64,000 nucleotides of DNA from Ruminococcus sp. (GTDB taxonomy: Bacteria > Bacillota > Clostridia > Oscillospirales > Acutalibacteraceae), in NCBI GenBank assembly GCA_017416065.1, contig JAFQDM010000011.1:62001-126000 (forward strand), written 5' to 3'. Position numbers and translations under genes: made by a program. The first letter of the stretch is position 1, and each line of letters starts with the position of its first letter. This document shows, piece by piece, positions 36,538 to 45,237 of the stretch. Under the pieces are notes generated by a model, which was not told the DNA's origin, did no database searches, and saw nothing but the letters and a program-made list of their open reading frames with translations.

Positions 36538-37132
36538 ATAGGGAATTTTTCCTGATGTAGTCGCTCACTTTGACCGGAAGCAAGTGTTTATACTCTTCTT
36601 TATTTTTTACTGCATTTCTGATTAGCGTTGAGGAAACGGGAGCAATGGGGTCCTTTACAATAAAAACATTTGCGTTATACTTTTGCTCATATAATGCTTT
36701 TGTTGAACTTAACGCATCTGCATCAATATCATCTCTTGAAACCGTCAGAACAGTTGCCAAGGAAAAAATACGCTCAGCTTCGTGCCACAAGGGCAGTTGC
36801 ATAAAGGAATCTGCACCGATTATAAGAAACAATTCACTTTGTGGATGAATAATACTTAATTCCTTTAATGTATCAACCGTATAGCTCTTCCCTTCTCTGA
36901 GTATTTCAATATCGCTGACAGAAACTTTTTTGAAATCTTCAAAAGCAAGCTTGCACATATTCAGTCTGTGAATTGGGCTGAGCATAGGTGTATTATCCTT
37001 AAGCGGAGTGCTGAACGTTGGAATAACATACACTTTATCAAGCTCAAATTGCTTAAGCATCCTTGCAACCAACCCCGTATGCCCGATATGTACCGGGTTA
37101 AAGCTGCCGCCGAACATCGCTATTTTACTCAT
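36521..37132 (-). CDS. nadD: Nicotinate-nucleotide adenylyltransferase
   Basis: NadD makes nicotinic acid adenine dinucleotide, a late step to NAD. The nucleotidyltransferase signature FGGSFNPVHIGH is at 8-19, and the C-terminal motif is VSSTLIRNAV. Length is 203 aa. The ATG overlaps the yhbY stop in ATGA, with AAGAAGG upstream. pncB, which feeds nicotinate into the same pathway, is elsewhere in this window (57.7 kb). Confidence 0.95.
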   Translation of the reverse strand: MSKIAMFGGSFNPVHIGHTGLVARMLKQFELDKVYVIPTFSTPLKDNTPMLSPIHRLNMCKLAFEDFKKVSVSDIEILREGKSYTVDTLKELSIIHPQSELFLIIGADSFMQLPLWHEAERIFSLATVLTVSRDDIDADALSSTKALYEQKYNANVFIVKDPIAPVSSTLIRNAVKNKEEYKHLLPVKVSDYIRKNSLYAYED

Positions 37133-37437
37133 ACCTTCTTATTAGCCTTTGGTAATACTATTTTGGGTTCATCGGGATTTTTCTTATAAAGAACAAATTT
37201 ATAGCCGATAACCTGTACTACGTCTGCACCGGTATTCTCGGCAATAATATCCGCAGCCTCTCTGGAGGAAAACTCGCAGGTTTCCAACACTTTTCCTTTT
37301 ATAAGCTCTCTTGCTTTCAAAGCATCGGAAGCTTGCTTGTAGATTGTATCCGTAAGGCCGCCTTTACCCACTATAAGTATTGTATCGTAGGAGTTAGCCA
37401 TACCACGAAGATATGCACGCTGTTTACTTGTAAGCAT
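37129..37437 (-). CDS. yhbY: YhbY family RNA-binding protein (CRM domain)
   Basis: A 102-aa single-domain protein of the CRM/YhbY family, which associates with pre-50S ribosomes. The family core is LTSKQRAYLRGMAN, VGKGGLTDT (the GxxG-type loop), and VQVIGYKFVLYKKN. The ATG overlaps the rdgB stop in TGATG, so translation is coupled. Another in-frame start codon, GTG, lies one codon upstream. Confidence 0.93.
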   Translation of the reverse strand: MLTSKQRAYLRGMANSYDTILIVGKGGLTDTIYKQASDALKARELIKGKVLETCEFSSREAADIIAENTGADVVQVIGYKFVLYKKNPDEPKIVLPKANKKV

Positions 37438-38039
37438 CACAGCACATCCTTTCTTTTATTTAATTCATCTCTCAGAAGTCTGAGCGCGATGCCTCTGTGG
37501 CTGATTGAATCCTTTTCCTCCGGACTGATCTCGCCAAAGCATCTGCCATCCTTATATAAAAATACAGGGTCATAACCAAAACCGTCTTCACCTGAAGGAG
37601 AAGCAGCAATACTGCCGCTGCAAATTCCCTGCACCTCAATAATAATATCCTTATTGATGATACAACAAATACTGCATACAAATTCAGCTGATCTTTTCTC
37701 AGTTTCAACTTGCTTCATATTGCTGAGCAAATAGTCGTTTCTTTCTTTCTGAGTAAGTTCTTCTCCCCCGTATCTTGCTGTGAAAATACCGGGAGCACCG
37801 CCTAAAGCGTCAACGCAAAGTCCTGAATCGTCAGCAATACAAGGCATGGATGAGATATTGTATGCTGACATAGCTTTAATCCTTGCGTTTTCTTTGAATG
37901 AGGTTCCGTTTTCTTCAACATCTCCTAAATCAACCCCTGCTTCCCTTGATGAGAGAACATTAATGCCTAAGGGCTTGAGAATACGTTTGAACTCTTCTAC
38001 CTTATGAGTGTTGTTGGTTGCAATGAGAAAATCAGTCAT
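37437..38039 (-). CDS. rdgB: RdgB/HAM1 family non-canonical purine NTP pyrophosphatase
   Basis: This enzyme hydrolyses dITP, XTP and similar bases to keep them out of DNA. Signatures are the N-terminal ATNNTHKVEEF, ADDSGLCVDALGGAPGIFTARYGGE, and GEDGFGYDPVF; SHRGIALR is near the C-terminus. The start is the ATG at 38039, which overlaps the ftsY stop by eight bases (ATGACTGA). The 200-aa length is normal. A longer in-frame start exists inside ftsY but has no support. Confidence 0.95.
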   Translation of the reverse strand: MTDFLIATNNTHKVEEFKRILKPLGINVLSSREAGVDLGDVEENGTSFKENARIKAMSAYNISSMPCIADDSGLCVDALGGAPGIFTARYGGEELTQKERNDYLLSNMKQVETEKRSAEFVCSICCIINKDIIIEVQGICSGSIAASPSGEDGFGYDPVFLYKDGRCFGEISPEEKDSISHRGIALRLLRDELNKRKDVL

Positions 38040-38955
38040 TGCCCTCACCTCTGTCAAACAGCGCACGTGCAAAATCGTCAGGCTCAAAGGGCTGGAGATC
38101 ATCTATCTGCTCGCCTACACCGATGTACTTAACAGGAATACCGAGACCATCGCGAATTGCAAGAACAACACCGCCCTTAGCGGTACCGTCAAGTTTTGTG
38201 AGTACTATGCCGGTGATACCCGTTGCTTTTCTGAACTCAACTGCCTGATTAACGGCATTTTGTCCGGTAGTGGCATCAAGCACAAGCAGAATCTCTTTGT
38301 CTGCATCAGGAAGCTCTCTGTCAATAATTCGGTTGATCTTAGAAAGCTCGTCCATAAGATGCTTTTTGTTGTGAAGACGTCCTGCTGTATCACAAATGAT
38401 AACGTCAGAACCCTTTGCCTTTGCAGAAGAAATAGCATCAAAAACAACGGCAGCAGGGTCAGAACCTTCATTTTGCTTTACAATATCCGCTTTGCTTCTG
38501 TCTGCCCATATCTGCAACTGATCTATAGCTGCAGCACGGAATGTGTCGGCAGCAGCAAGCGTAACGCGCTTACCCTTGGAACGCAGATCATTAGCAAGCT
38601 TTCCTATAGTTGTGGTTTTTCCGACGCCGTTAACTCCGATCACAAGGATAATTGACGGCTTAGTGGAAATATTAAGCTCTTGCTGACCGCGTAAAAGGTC
38701 AGCTGTTATCTCTTTAAGGAGTTTAGTGATCTCCTCAGGATCCTTGATATTATCACTTTTTACTCTGTCTCTCAGTTCATCGCAAATCTTCTGAGCAGTA
38801 GGTACACCTACATCGCCCATTACAAGAAGCTCTTCAAGCTCTTCAAACAGCTCTTCATCAATCTTCTTGAATGATTTAAGCATTGAGTCGATCTGATTAA
38901 CAACAGCGTTGCGGGTCTTTTTAAGACCTTCTTTGATTTTACTGAAAAATCCCAT
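38032..38955 (-). CDS. ftsY: Signal recognition particle receptor FtsY
   Basis: FtsY is the SRP receptor GTPase at the membrane. The 307-aa protein consists of the N and G domains only, with no long acidic A domain; a short basic helix at the N-terminus (KIKEGLKKTRNAVV) can bind the membrane. G1 is GVNGVGKTT (107-115). DTFRAAAIDQL, DTAGRLH and TKLDGTAKGG are present. AAAGGAAG precedes the ATG. smc-ftsY is the standard order in Firmicutes. ylxM and ffh do not follow here. Confidence 0.97.
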   Translation of the reverse strand: MGFFSKIKEGLKKTRNAVVNQIDSMLKSFKKIDEELFEELEELLVMGDVGVPTAQKICDELRDRVKSDNIKDPEEITKLLKEITADLLRGQQELNISTKPSIILVIGVNGVGKTTTIGKLANDLRSKGKRVTLAAADTFRAAAIDQLQIWADRSKADIVKQNEGSDPAAVVFDAISSAKAKGSDVIICDTAGRLHNKKHLMDELSKINRIIDRELPDADKEILLVLDATTGQNAVNQAVEFRKATGITGIVLTKLDGTAKGGVVLAIRDGLGIPVKYIGVGEQIDDLQPFEPDDFARALFDRGEGND

Positions 38956-38978
38956 TTGTATCTTCCTTTAGTGTGAAT

Positions 38979-41900
38979 TTAATTTGCTTTCATTTTAAGC
39001 TTCTCTGCCACCTCAGTAGCACGAAGCTCAAGAAGCTTTGAAATACCTTCCTCTTGCATTGTTACGCCATAAAGTACATCAGCCTCTTCCATTGTACCTC
39101 TGCGGTGAGTAATGGTGATAAACTGAGTCTGATCTGTAAGATTACGCAAATATCTTGCAAATCTGTCAACGTTAACTTCGTCGAGAGCAGCTTCTATCTC
39201 GTCCATTACGCAGAAAAGTGAGGGACGAACCTTCATAATTGCAAAGTACAGCGCAATGGCAACAAGAGCTTTCTCTCCGCCTGATAAGGCATCAAGGTTG
39301 GTTACTATCTTGCCGGGAGGATGAACTGAAATATCAATTCCACTGTTCAGAGTGTCCTCCGGGTCTGTGAGCACAAGCCTTGCCGTGCCACCGCCGAAAA
39401 GCTCTGTGAAGGTAGTACCGAAATGCTTATTGATTAGAGCAAAGCTTTCGATAAATGAATCCTTCATCTTCTTTGTAAGTTCTGTAATTAAGGAGAGTAT
39501 TTCTTTCTTGGATTTTTCTACATCCTCCACCTGAGCAGACATAAACTCATATCGCTCAGATACCTCCTTGTATTCTTCGATTGCTCCGACGTTAACAGAA
39601 CCTAATGCCTTTATTTTCTGCTTTAATTCATTAAGTCTGCGCTGAGCAGCAGGAATGTCCTCAACTTCTGTTGCATGAGATTCCGCCTCCAGTCGGGTAA
39701 GTTCATATTCATCCCAAAGCTTAGAGATGATAGAGTCATACCTGTTCTGCATATTGAGCTTTCTCTCCTGCAAACGAGCAAGCTCTGAGGATGCAAGCTC
39801 ACGCTCGTTCATTTTATCCTTTTCAAGCTGTCTGAGTCGGATATTCTCCTTCTCTATTTCATCACGACGCAAGGATGCATCGTCAATATCCTTGCGGGTA
39901 GAAACTATTCTTTCTTCAAAAGAATTAATCTCTGATTCAAGAGTTGAGATTCTCTCTTCAGCATTATTGTTTGCGGCTTCAAGAGATGAAACCTCAGCTA
40001 TAAGCTCTGCTTTCCTTGCTTCCTGATTATCTCCGATAGCCTTGGAGGATTCTATATCAGCCTGCAGATTTTCAATGTCTTTTTCGAGAGTTACGATCTC
40101 CAGACGCAGTGACTGAAGCTTTTCGGAGAGTTCTTCTCTCTTTTCCTTCAGATTCTCTCTGCTTCCGCTTATCTGGGCAGCTTTTGCTTCCTGGTCGTTG
40201 ATCTCTTCTGCGAATTTAGAAATAATGAGCTCTGCACTCACCTGCTCTTCCTTAAGAGAAGCTATCCTTGATTTGCAGTGCGATATCTCATTTGCAATTT
40301 CAGAAAGAGCATCAGAATTCGCTGCAAGCTCATTTTCGCAAGCTTTTTTCTCTGCCTCTATACGGACAAGCTCTTGGGATGCAGTAGAAAGATCTGCCCT
40401 GTAGCCGAGAATTGATGCTTCAAGAGAAGCGGATTCACTCTTTGCGGCGTTATAGTCAGCCTTAGCAGCATCTGCTTTTTTCATAAGTTCAGATGCCTCT
40501 TCTTCGATTTTGGCTATTTCTGAGGAACGACTGAGAAGTCCTGAATTTTTTGCGAAAGATCCGCCCGTAAGCGAACCGCCTGCATTTACCACCTGACCGT
40601 CAAGAGTAACCGCCTTGAAACGGTAGGAATATTTTTTTGCTGCAGTTGTTGCACTGTTTAAGTCTTCAAATATAGCAATCCTGCCAAGCAAAGACAAAAG
40701 GATATTATCATACTGAGAATCGCAAGAGCAAAGATCACTTGCTATGCCAATAAATCCATAGCAGTCGTCAAGCCCTTGTTCTTGAAGCTTTTTACCTTTT
40801 ATTGTATTTACGGGAAGGAAGGTTGCACGACCTGCACGGTTTTGCTTAAGATAACCAATAGCACGTTTTGCATCCTCTTCCGTTGCAGTTACAATGTTCT
40901 GCAAAGCATATCCAAGGGCGGTTTCTATTGCAACAGCATAGTCTGAGGGTACCGTCACAATTCTTGAAACGGGACCTTTGATTCCCTTCAGAGCACCTGC
41001 CTTTGAGCCTTGCATAACTGATTTTACGGAATTGCTGAAGCCTTCCATATTTTGTTCAAGATCTCTGAGCACCTTAGCTCGTCTTGCTTTTTCTCCTGCA
41101 TCCAGCATAAGCTTCTCTGCTTTTTGCTGAAGCTCTGAAAGACGTTCTTCTTTTGAAGACAGCTTTAGCTCAATACCTTTGATTGAATTAGAAAGCTGAA
41201 CAGTTGTTTTTTGTGCTTTTTCGTGCTGTGCATTGTAAGAAACGAGCATTTCTTCTAAGGTGGACTGTTGCTCTGCACGTTTGATCTTGTTATCATTGAG
41301 AACAAGAAGTCTGCTTTCCAGCTCAGAAACAGAAGATGCACTTGTCATAAGCGTTACTCTGGCATCAGCCTGCTTTGCGCTCAAAGCAGCGATTGCGGCT
41401 GTTATCTCCTGCAGAGTATCTGAACTTCTGCTGGCATCGACGTTTATGTTATTAAGAGTATCGGCTGTTGCGTCATACTCTTTGTTTTTATTGTTAATTT
41501 CTGTCTTGATATCCTCAATTTTTCTAAGCTTATTATCTATATCTTTTAGTATATCAACTGCAAAAAGCTCTATTTGCTCTAAATCGACCTTTATTCTGTT
41601 AATATTGTCATTGTTATGCAGGATATCGTTATTTGCAACTGAAACAAGAGATTTTCTGTCTGATATATCAGCTTCACAGGAAGAAATAAGAGTACGAAGC
41701 TCCTCGATTTTTACTGCAAGGGTACCGCTTTCTTCGTAGAGAGAATCGGATCTTTCGGATACTTCTGCGATCACCTTATCTGCATCTGTAAGCTGCTGCT
41801 CACATATTGTTATCTTATCTTCGTGCGCCTTTATCTCACCGGAGGATTTATTGAGAGTATCAAGCCACAGGGCAATCTCAAGTCCGCGTTTTTCTTCGGA

Positions 41901-42554
41901 ATACTCAAGAAAGCTCTGGGCTTTTGCTGATTGGATTTTAAGCGGCTTGATACGGGATTCAAGCTCAGTAACGATATCGCGCAGACGAACAAGGTTATCT
42001 TCTGTACGCGCAAGCTTACGCTCAGCCTCGGTCTTTCTGTATCTGTAACGGGAAATACCTGCAGCTTCCTCAAATATCTCTCGGCGATCGTCACTCTTTG
42101 AGGATACAATGCTGTCGATCTTGCCCTGGCCGATCATAGAATAACCGTCCCTGCCAAGACCTGTATCCATAAACAGCTCGTTGATGTCTTTAAGGCGTAC
42201 CTGAGTTTTATTGATCAGATATTCACTTTCACCGCTTCTGTAGAAACGTCTTGTAACAGAAACAACATCGCCATCAAAGCGCAAGGCCCTGTCAGCGTTA
42301 TCAATAGTGAGAGTTACCTCTGCAAAGCCCTGCTGTTTTCTGCTTGTTGTGCCGTTAAAAACAACATCTTCCATACGAGTACAGCGCAGGCTCTTGGGAG
42401 CTTGCTCGCCAAGCACCCAACGGATGGCATCGCTGATGTTACTTTTGCCTGAGCCGTTTGGGCCTACAACTGCGGTGATACCGGTATTAAACGTTAATTT
42501 GGTTTTATCGGGAAATGTTTTGAAGCCATGCAGCTCTAATGATTTAAGAAGCAT
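38979..42554 (-). CDS. smc: Chromosome segregation protein SMC
   Basis: SMC is the ATPase of the bacterial condensin that compacts and separates chromosomes with ScpA and ScpB. The N-terminal head has Walker A GPNGSGKSN (31-39). Two long coiled coils flank the hinge domain (about 515-650, LKGIKGPVSRIVTVPSDYAVA region). The C-terminal head holds the LSGGEKALVAIAL signature and VMDEIEAALDE Walker B. Length is 1191 aa. AGGAAGG precedes the ATG. It lies between the radical SAM gene and ftsY. Confidence 0.97.
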   Translation of the reverse strand: MLLKSLELHGFKTFPDKTKLTFNTGITAVVGPNGSGKSNISDAIRWVLGEQAPKSLRCTRMEDVVFNGTTSRKQQGFAEVTLTIDNADRALRFDGDVVSVTRRFYRSGESEYLINKTQVRLKDINELFMDTGLGRDGYSMIGQGKIDSIVSSKSDDRREIFEEAAGISRYRYRKTEAERKLARTEDNLVRLRDIVTELESRIKPLKIQSAKAQSFLEYSEEKRGLEIALWLDTLNKSSGEIKAHEDKITICEQQLTDADKVIAEVSERSDSLYEESGTLAVKIEELRTLISSCEADISDRKSLVSVANNDILHNNDNINRIKVDLEQIELFAVDILKDIDNKLRKIEDIKTEINNKNKEYDATADTLNNINVDASRSSDTLQEITAAIAALSAKQADARVTLMTSASSVSELESRLLVLNDNKIKRAEQQSTLEEMLVSYNAQHEKAQKTTVQLSNSIKGIELKLSSKEERLSELQQKAEKLMLDAGEKARRAKVLRDLEQNMEGFSNSVKSVMQGSKAGALKGIKGPVSRIVTVPSDYAVAIETALGYALQNIVTATEEDAKRAIGYLKQNRAGRATFLPVNTIKGKKLQEQGLDDCYGFIGIASDLCSCDSQYDNILLSLLGRIAIFEDLNSATTAAKKYSYRFKAVTLDGQVVNAGGSLTGGSFAKNSGLLSRSSEIAKIEEEASELMKKADAAKADYNAAKSESASLEASILGYRADLSTASQELVRIEAEKKACENELAANSDALSEIANEISHCKSRIASLKEEQVSAELIISKFAEEINDQEAKAAQISGSRENLKEKREELSEKLQSLRLEIVTLEKDIENLQADIESSKAIGDNQEARKAELIAEVSSLEAANNNAEERISTLESEINSFEERIVSTRKDIDDASLRRDEIEKENIRLRQLEKDKMNERELASSELARLQERKLNMQNRYDSIISKLWDEYELTRLEAESHATEVEDIPAAQRRLNELKQKIKALGSVNVGAIEEYKEVSERYEFMSAQVEDVEKSKKEILSLITELTKKMKDSFIESFALINKHFGTTFTELFGGGTARLVLTDPEDTLNSGIDISVHPPGKIVTNLDALSGGEKALVAIALYFAIMKVRPSLFCVMDEIEAALDEVNVDRFARYLRNLTDQTQFITITHRRGTMEEADVLYGVTMQEEGISKLLELRATEVAEKLKMKAN

Positions 42555-42560
42555 AGGTTT

Positions 42561-43559
42561 TTAACCTTCCTGTATTATTATCTGACCTTGCAAAAGATTG
42601 GGATCGGCTATGATTTTCGCGTTATATCCCATATTTTTAAGTGTTGTCAGATTTATCTTTCTTTGTCCTGTAGCTTTAGAAACAGCCAAGGGGGTTACGA
42701 GTATTATTATATTCCCTTGCTGTATTTTTTTATGGTTTATTTCTTCTGTTATCTTATTAAGATATATTTTACCTTCGCAGAGCTCTCGAAATGCCGGATG
42801 AAAAGCTCCTGACAGGATTTTTGACTGCATTGTGTCACTGCTGTGAAGACCTACTCTGATGACGGAAATGTTCACGTCTTCAAACATAGTAATAAGTTCT
42901 GCACAAAGATCAACTGCCTGAGTTAAGGTTTGAGTTTGATATATACCCTTTGAGAACAATCTGCCTAATTCTGTATTATCAAGCACGACCGTAGGATATA
43001 TCCGAACTGTATCGGGGTGAAGCTTTATAAACTCCTTTGCGGTATACACATCATCTTCCTCACTGCTGCCATAGAGGCCTGTCATCATTTGCAGTCCCAA
43101 GGAAAACCCGTTATCTTTGATAAGCTGTGAAGCTTCTCTGACACAGTTGCTGTTGTGTCCTCTGTTGTTGAGAGTAAGAACGCGGTCAACCATAGACTGC
43201 GCTCCCAGTTCAATGGAGGTAACGTGATATTCTTTGAGAATACTGAGGATTTCAGATGATATTGCATCGGGTCTGGTGGATATCCTTATCCCTTTGAAAT
43301 TATGTATATATTCATTGGCGGCTTTTAGAAGAGAGATCATATACTCTTTGTCAATTGCGGTGAAGCTTCCGCCAAAAAAAGCAATCTCTGATCGAGATGC
43401 ATCAATACCGCCGGAGTTCAGCGCTGTTTCTACCGTTCTCCTTACGTCATCAGATGTTGTGGGCGATATTTTGCCTGTGATACTGTGTTGGTCACAGAAG
43501 CTGCATCTGTTGGGGCATCCTGCAAAAGGTACAAAAATAGAAACGTTGGAACGTTTAAT
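42561..43559 (-). CDS. Elp3-like radical SAM protein with no standard start codon
   Basis: This open frame lies between rnc and smc, the site of an uncharacterised clostridial radical SAM family. The first ATG (43340) would leave out the iron-sulfur motif. Reading further upstream in the same frame gives VSIFVPFAGCPNRCSFC, with the CxxxCxxC cluster ligands, and then AFFGGSFTAID. The frame is open back to a TGA at 43568, with no ATG, GTG or TTG before the cluster motif. The likeliest start is ATT at 43559, overlapping the rnc stop and preceded by GGAG ten bases away. From there it is 332 aa. Its substrate is unknown. Confidence 0.85.
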   Translation of the reverse strand: MKRSNVSIFVPFAGCPNRCSFCDQHSITGKISPTTSDDVRRTVETALNSGGIDASRSEIAFFGGSFTAIDKEYMISLLKAANEYIHNFKGIRISTRPDAISSEILSILKEYHVTSIELGAQSMVDRVLTLNNRGHNSNCVREASQLIKDNGFSLGLQMMTGLYGSSEEDDVYTAKEFIKLHPDTVRIYPTVVLDNTELGRLFSKGIYQTQTLTQAVDLCAELITMFEDVNISVIRVGLHSSDTMQSKILSGAFHPAFRELCEGKIYLNKITEEINHKKIQQGNIIILVTPLAVSKATGQRKINLTTLKNMGYNAKIIADPNLLQGQIIIQEG

Positions 43560-44229
43560 AGCCCATCAACTCCAATGCTTCTCTGGCAGCTTGCTGCTCT
43601 GCTTCCTTCTTGCTTTTTCCGCCGCCTTTTCCGATGGAATTTGAGTTAAGAAGAACCTCTGCTACAAAATGCTTGTCGTGATCCGGACCGGATTCGCTTA
43701 CCATTCTGTATTCAAGCTTTTCTCCCGGGTTTTTCTGAACTATCTCCTGCAATGTGGTTTTGAAATCCTTGGCAGGCTTCTTTCTTATATTCTTTACCTC
43801 GGGTTCGATAAATGCCATAACAAAGCGCTTAGCCTCGTCGTATCCGCCGTCAAGAAAAATGGCGGCAATAAGTGCTTCAAATGCATCAGATAAGATTGAT
43901 GGTCTGTCTGCACCGCCTCCATGACGTTCGCCGCGACTGAGTTTGATCGATTTACCCAATTCAATGTGTTTTGCGAATTTATAGAGAGTTTTCTCACAAA
44001 CAAGAGAAGCACGCAATTGGGTAAGATCACCCTCAGGGAATTTAGAGAAATTAAGAAAAATATAGTTTGTTACGATTAAAGACAGAACGGAGTCACCCAA
44101 AAACTCCAACCTTTCGTTACAAACAACGTTCTTGCCCATTTCATTGGAATAGGAGGAATGAGTAAGTGCTGTAGATAAAAGATTGGTGTCCTTGAATTCA
44201 TATCCGATTTTAAGTTCAAGGTCAGTCAT
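43555..44229 (-). CDS. rnc: Ribonuclease III
   Basis: RNase III cuts double-stranded RNA in rRNA and mRNA processing. The catalytic signature NERLEFLGDSVLSL is near residues 38-51, a second acidic site lies in SDAFEALIAAIFLDGG, and the C-terminal double-stranded RNA-binding domain runs from about 148 (FKTTLQEIVQ to the end). I chose the ATG at 44229, which overlaps the plsX stop by eight bases (ATGACTGA) and has AAGGA upstream. That gives 224 aa. The stop TAA overlaps the ATT start of the radical SAM gene. Confidence 0.95.
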   Translation of the reverse strand: MTDLELKIGYEFKDTNLLSTALTHSSYSNEMGKNVVCNERLEFLGDSVLSLIVTNYIFLNFSKFPEGDLTQLRASLVCEKTLYKFAKHIELGKSIKLSRGERHGGGADRPSILSDAFEALIAAIFLDGGYDEAKRFVMAFIEPEVKNIRKKPAKDFKTTLQEIVQKNPGEKLEYRMVSESGPDHDKHFVAEVLLNSNSIGKGGGKSKKEAEQQAAREALELMGY

Positions 44230-45235
44230 TTTCATTATCCTTTGTTTTAAGACTTGCAAGTGCGGAGCTTATCTCGCCGATAACATCACGATCTATATAT
44301 TGGATGGCAAGACGAATTGCACTTTTGAAGGTAGCGGCGTCTGCGTTACCATGGGCTTTAAACACAGGCTTTTTTACACCAAGAATAGGTGCACCGCCGT
44401 GATCTTTATAATTAAATTGAGCCTTCATCTGAGTAACATCTTTTTTCAGGACTAAAGCCGCAAGCTTATTCTTGAGATTCTTGTAGAAGATGCCTTTTAT
44501 CTTCTTAAGAAGGGACATGGCCACGCCTTCGTAGGTCTTCAGAATGAGATTTCCGGTAAAGCCGTCGCATACAAGCACATCGCAAACATTGTCAGGGATA
44601 TCTCTGCCCTCAACGTTACCAATGAAGTTTATTGGAGATTCACTGAGCAGCTTATAAGCTTCCTGATGAATTTCCGTGCCTTTGTGCTCTTCAACACCCA
44701 CGTTTGCAAGACCTACACGGGGATTCTCAAAGCCCATTACGTTTTTCATATATACGAATCCCATCAGACCAAACTGACGGAGCATCTCCGGTCTGCATTG
44801 AACATTTGCACCGCTGTCAAGCAGCATAAAGTTTCCGTTCATACCGGGAATAATAGGAGCAAAGCCGGGACGAGTGATCCCCTTGATCCTTTTTATCATT
44901 AATGTTGCACCAACGCACACAGCACCGCTGTTGCCTGCCGTAACAAATCCGTCACCCTCACCCTTTGCCAGGAGCTTGAAGCCGATAGCCATTGAGCTGT
45001 CTGCTCTGGATTTCATGATCTCTGTACCTGCTTCGTTCATATCTATCACGGAATCTGCGTGTACAATCGTGAATTGATCTGAATCAATCCCCTCATCCTT
45101 ACAGACTTTTCTGATAATATCCTCATTACCGACAAGGGTTATATCTACATTGAATTCTTTTGATGCAGCAGCACTTCCTTTGATGATTTCAGAAGGTGCA
45201 TTATCTCCACCAAAGGCATCAACAATGATTCTCAT
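44222..45235 (-). CDS. plsX: Phosphate acyltransferase PlsX
   Basis: PlsX makes acyl-phosphate from acyl-ACP for phospholipid synthesis; it is a peripheral membrane enzyme. The N-terminal IIVDAFGGDNAPSE, the GFVTAGNSGAVCVGATLM segment and LDSGANV are family hallmarks. The 337-aa length is normal. AAAGGAT precedes the ATG. In many Firmicutes plsX is followed by fab genes and acpP before rnc; here rnc follows directly and overlaps. Confidence 0.95.
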   Translation of the reverse strand: MRIIVDAFGGDNAPSEIIKGSAAASKEFNVDITLVGNEDIIRKVCKDEGIDSDQFTIVHADSVIDMNEAGTEIMKSRADSSMAIGFKLLAKGEGDGFVTAGNSGAVCVGATLMIKRIKGITRPGFAPIIPGMNGNFMLLDSGANVQCRPEMLRQFGLMGFVYMKNVMGFENPRVGLANVGVEEHKGTEIHQEAYKLLSESPINFIGNVEGRDIPDNVCDVLVCDGFTGNLILKTYEGVAMSLLKKIKGIFYKNLKNKLAALVLKKDVTQMKAQFNYKDHGGAPILGVKKPVFKAHGNADAATFKSAIRLAIQYIDRDVIGEISSALASLKTKDNEND

Positions 45236-45237
45236 AC

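Noticed and set aside
38008-38655. Open frame of 215 codons on plus, opposite ftsY
   Set aside because: Antisense to a highly conserved gene, Cys/Ser-rich nonsense composition, no ribosome binding site.
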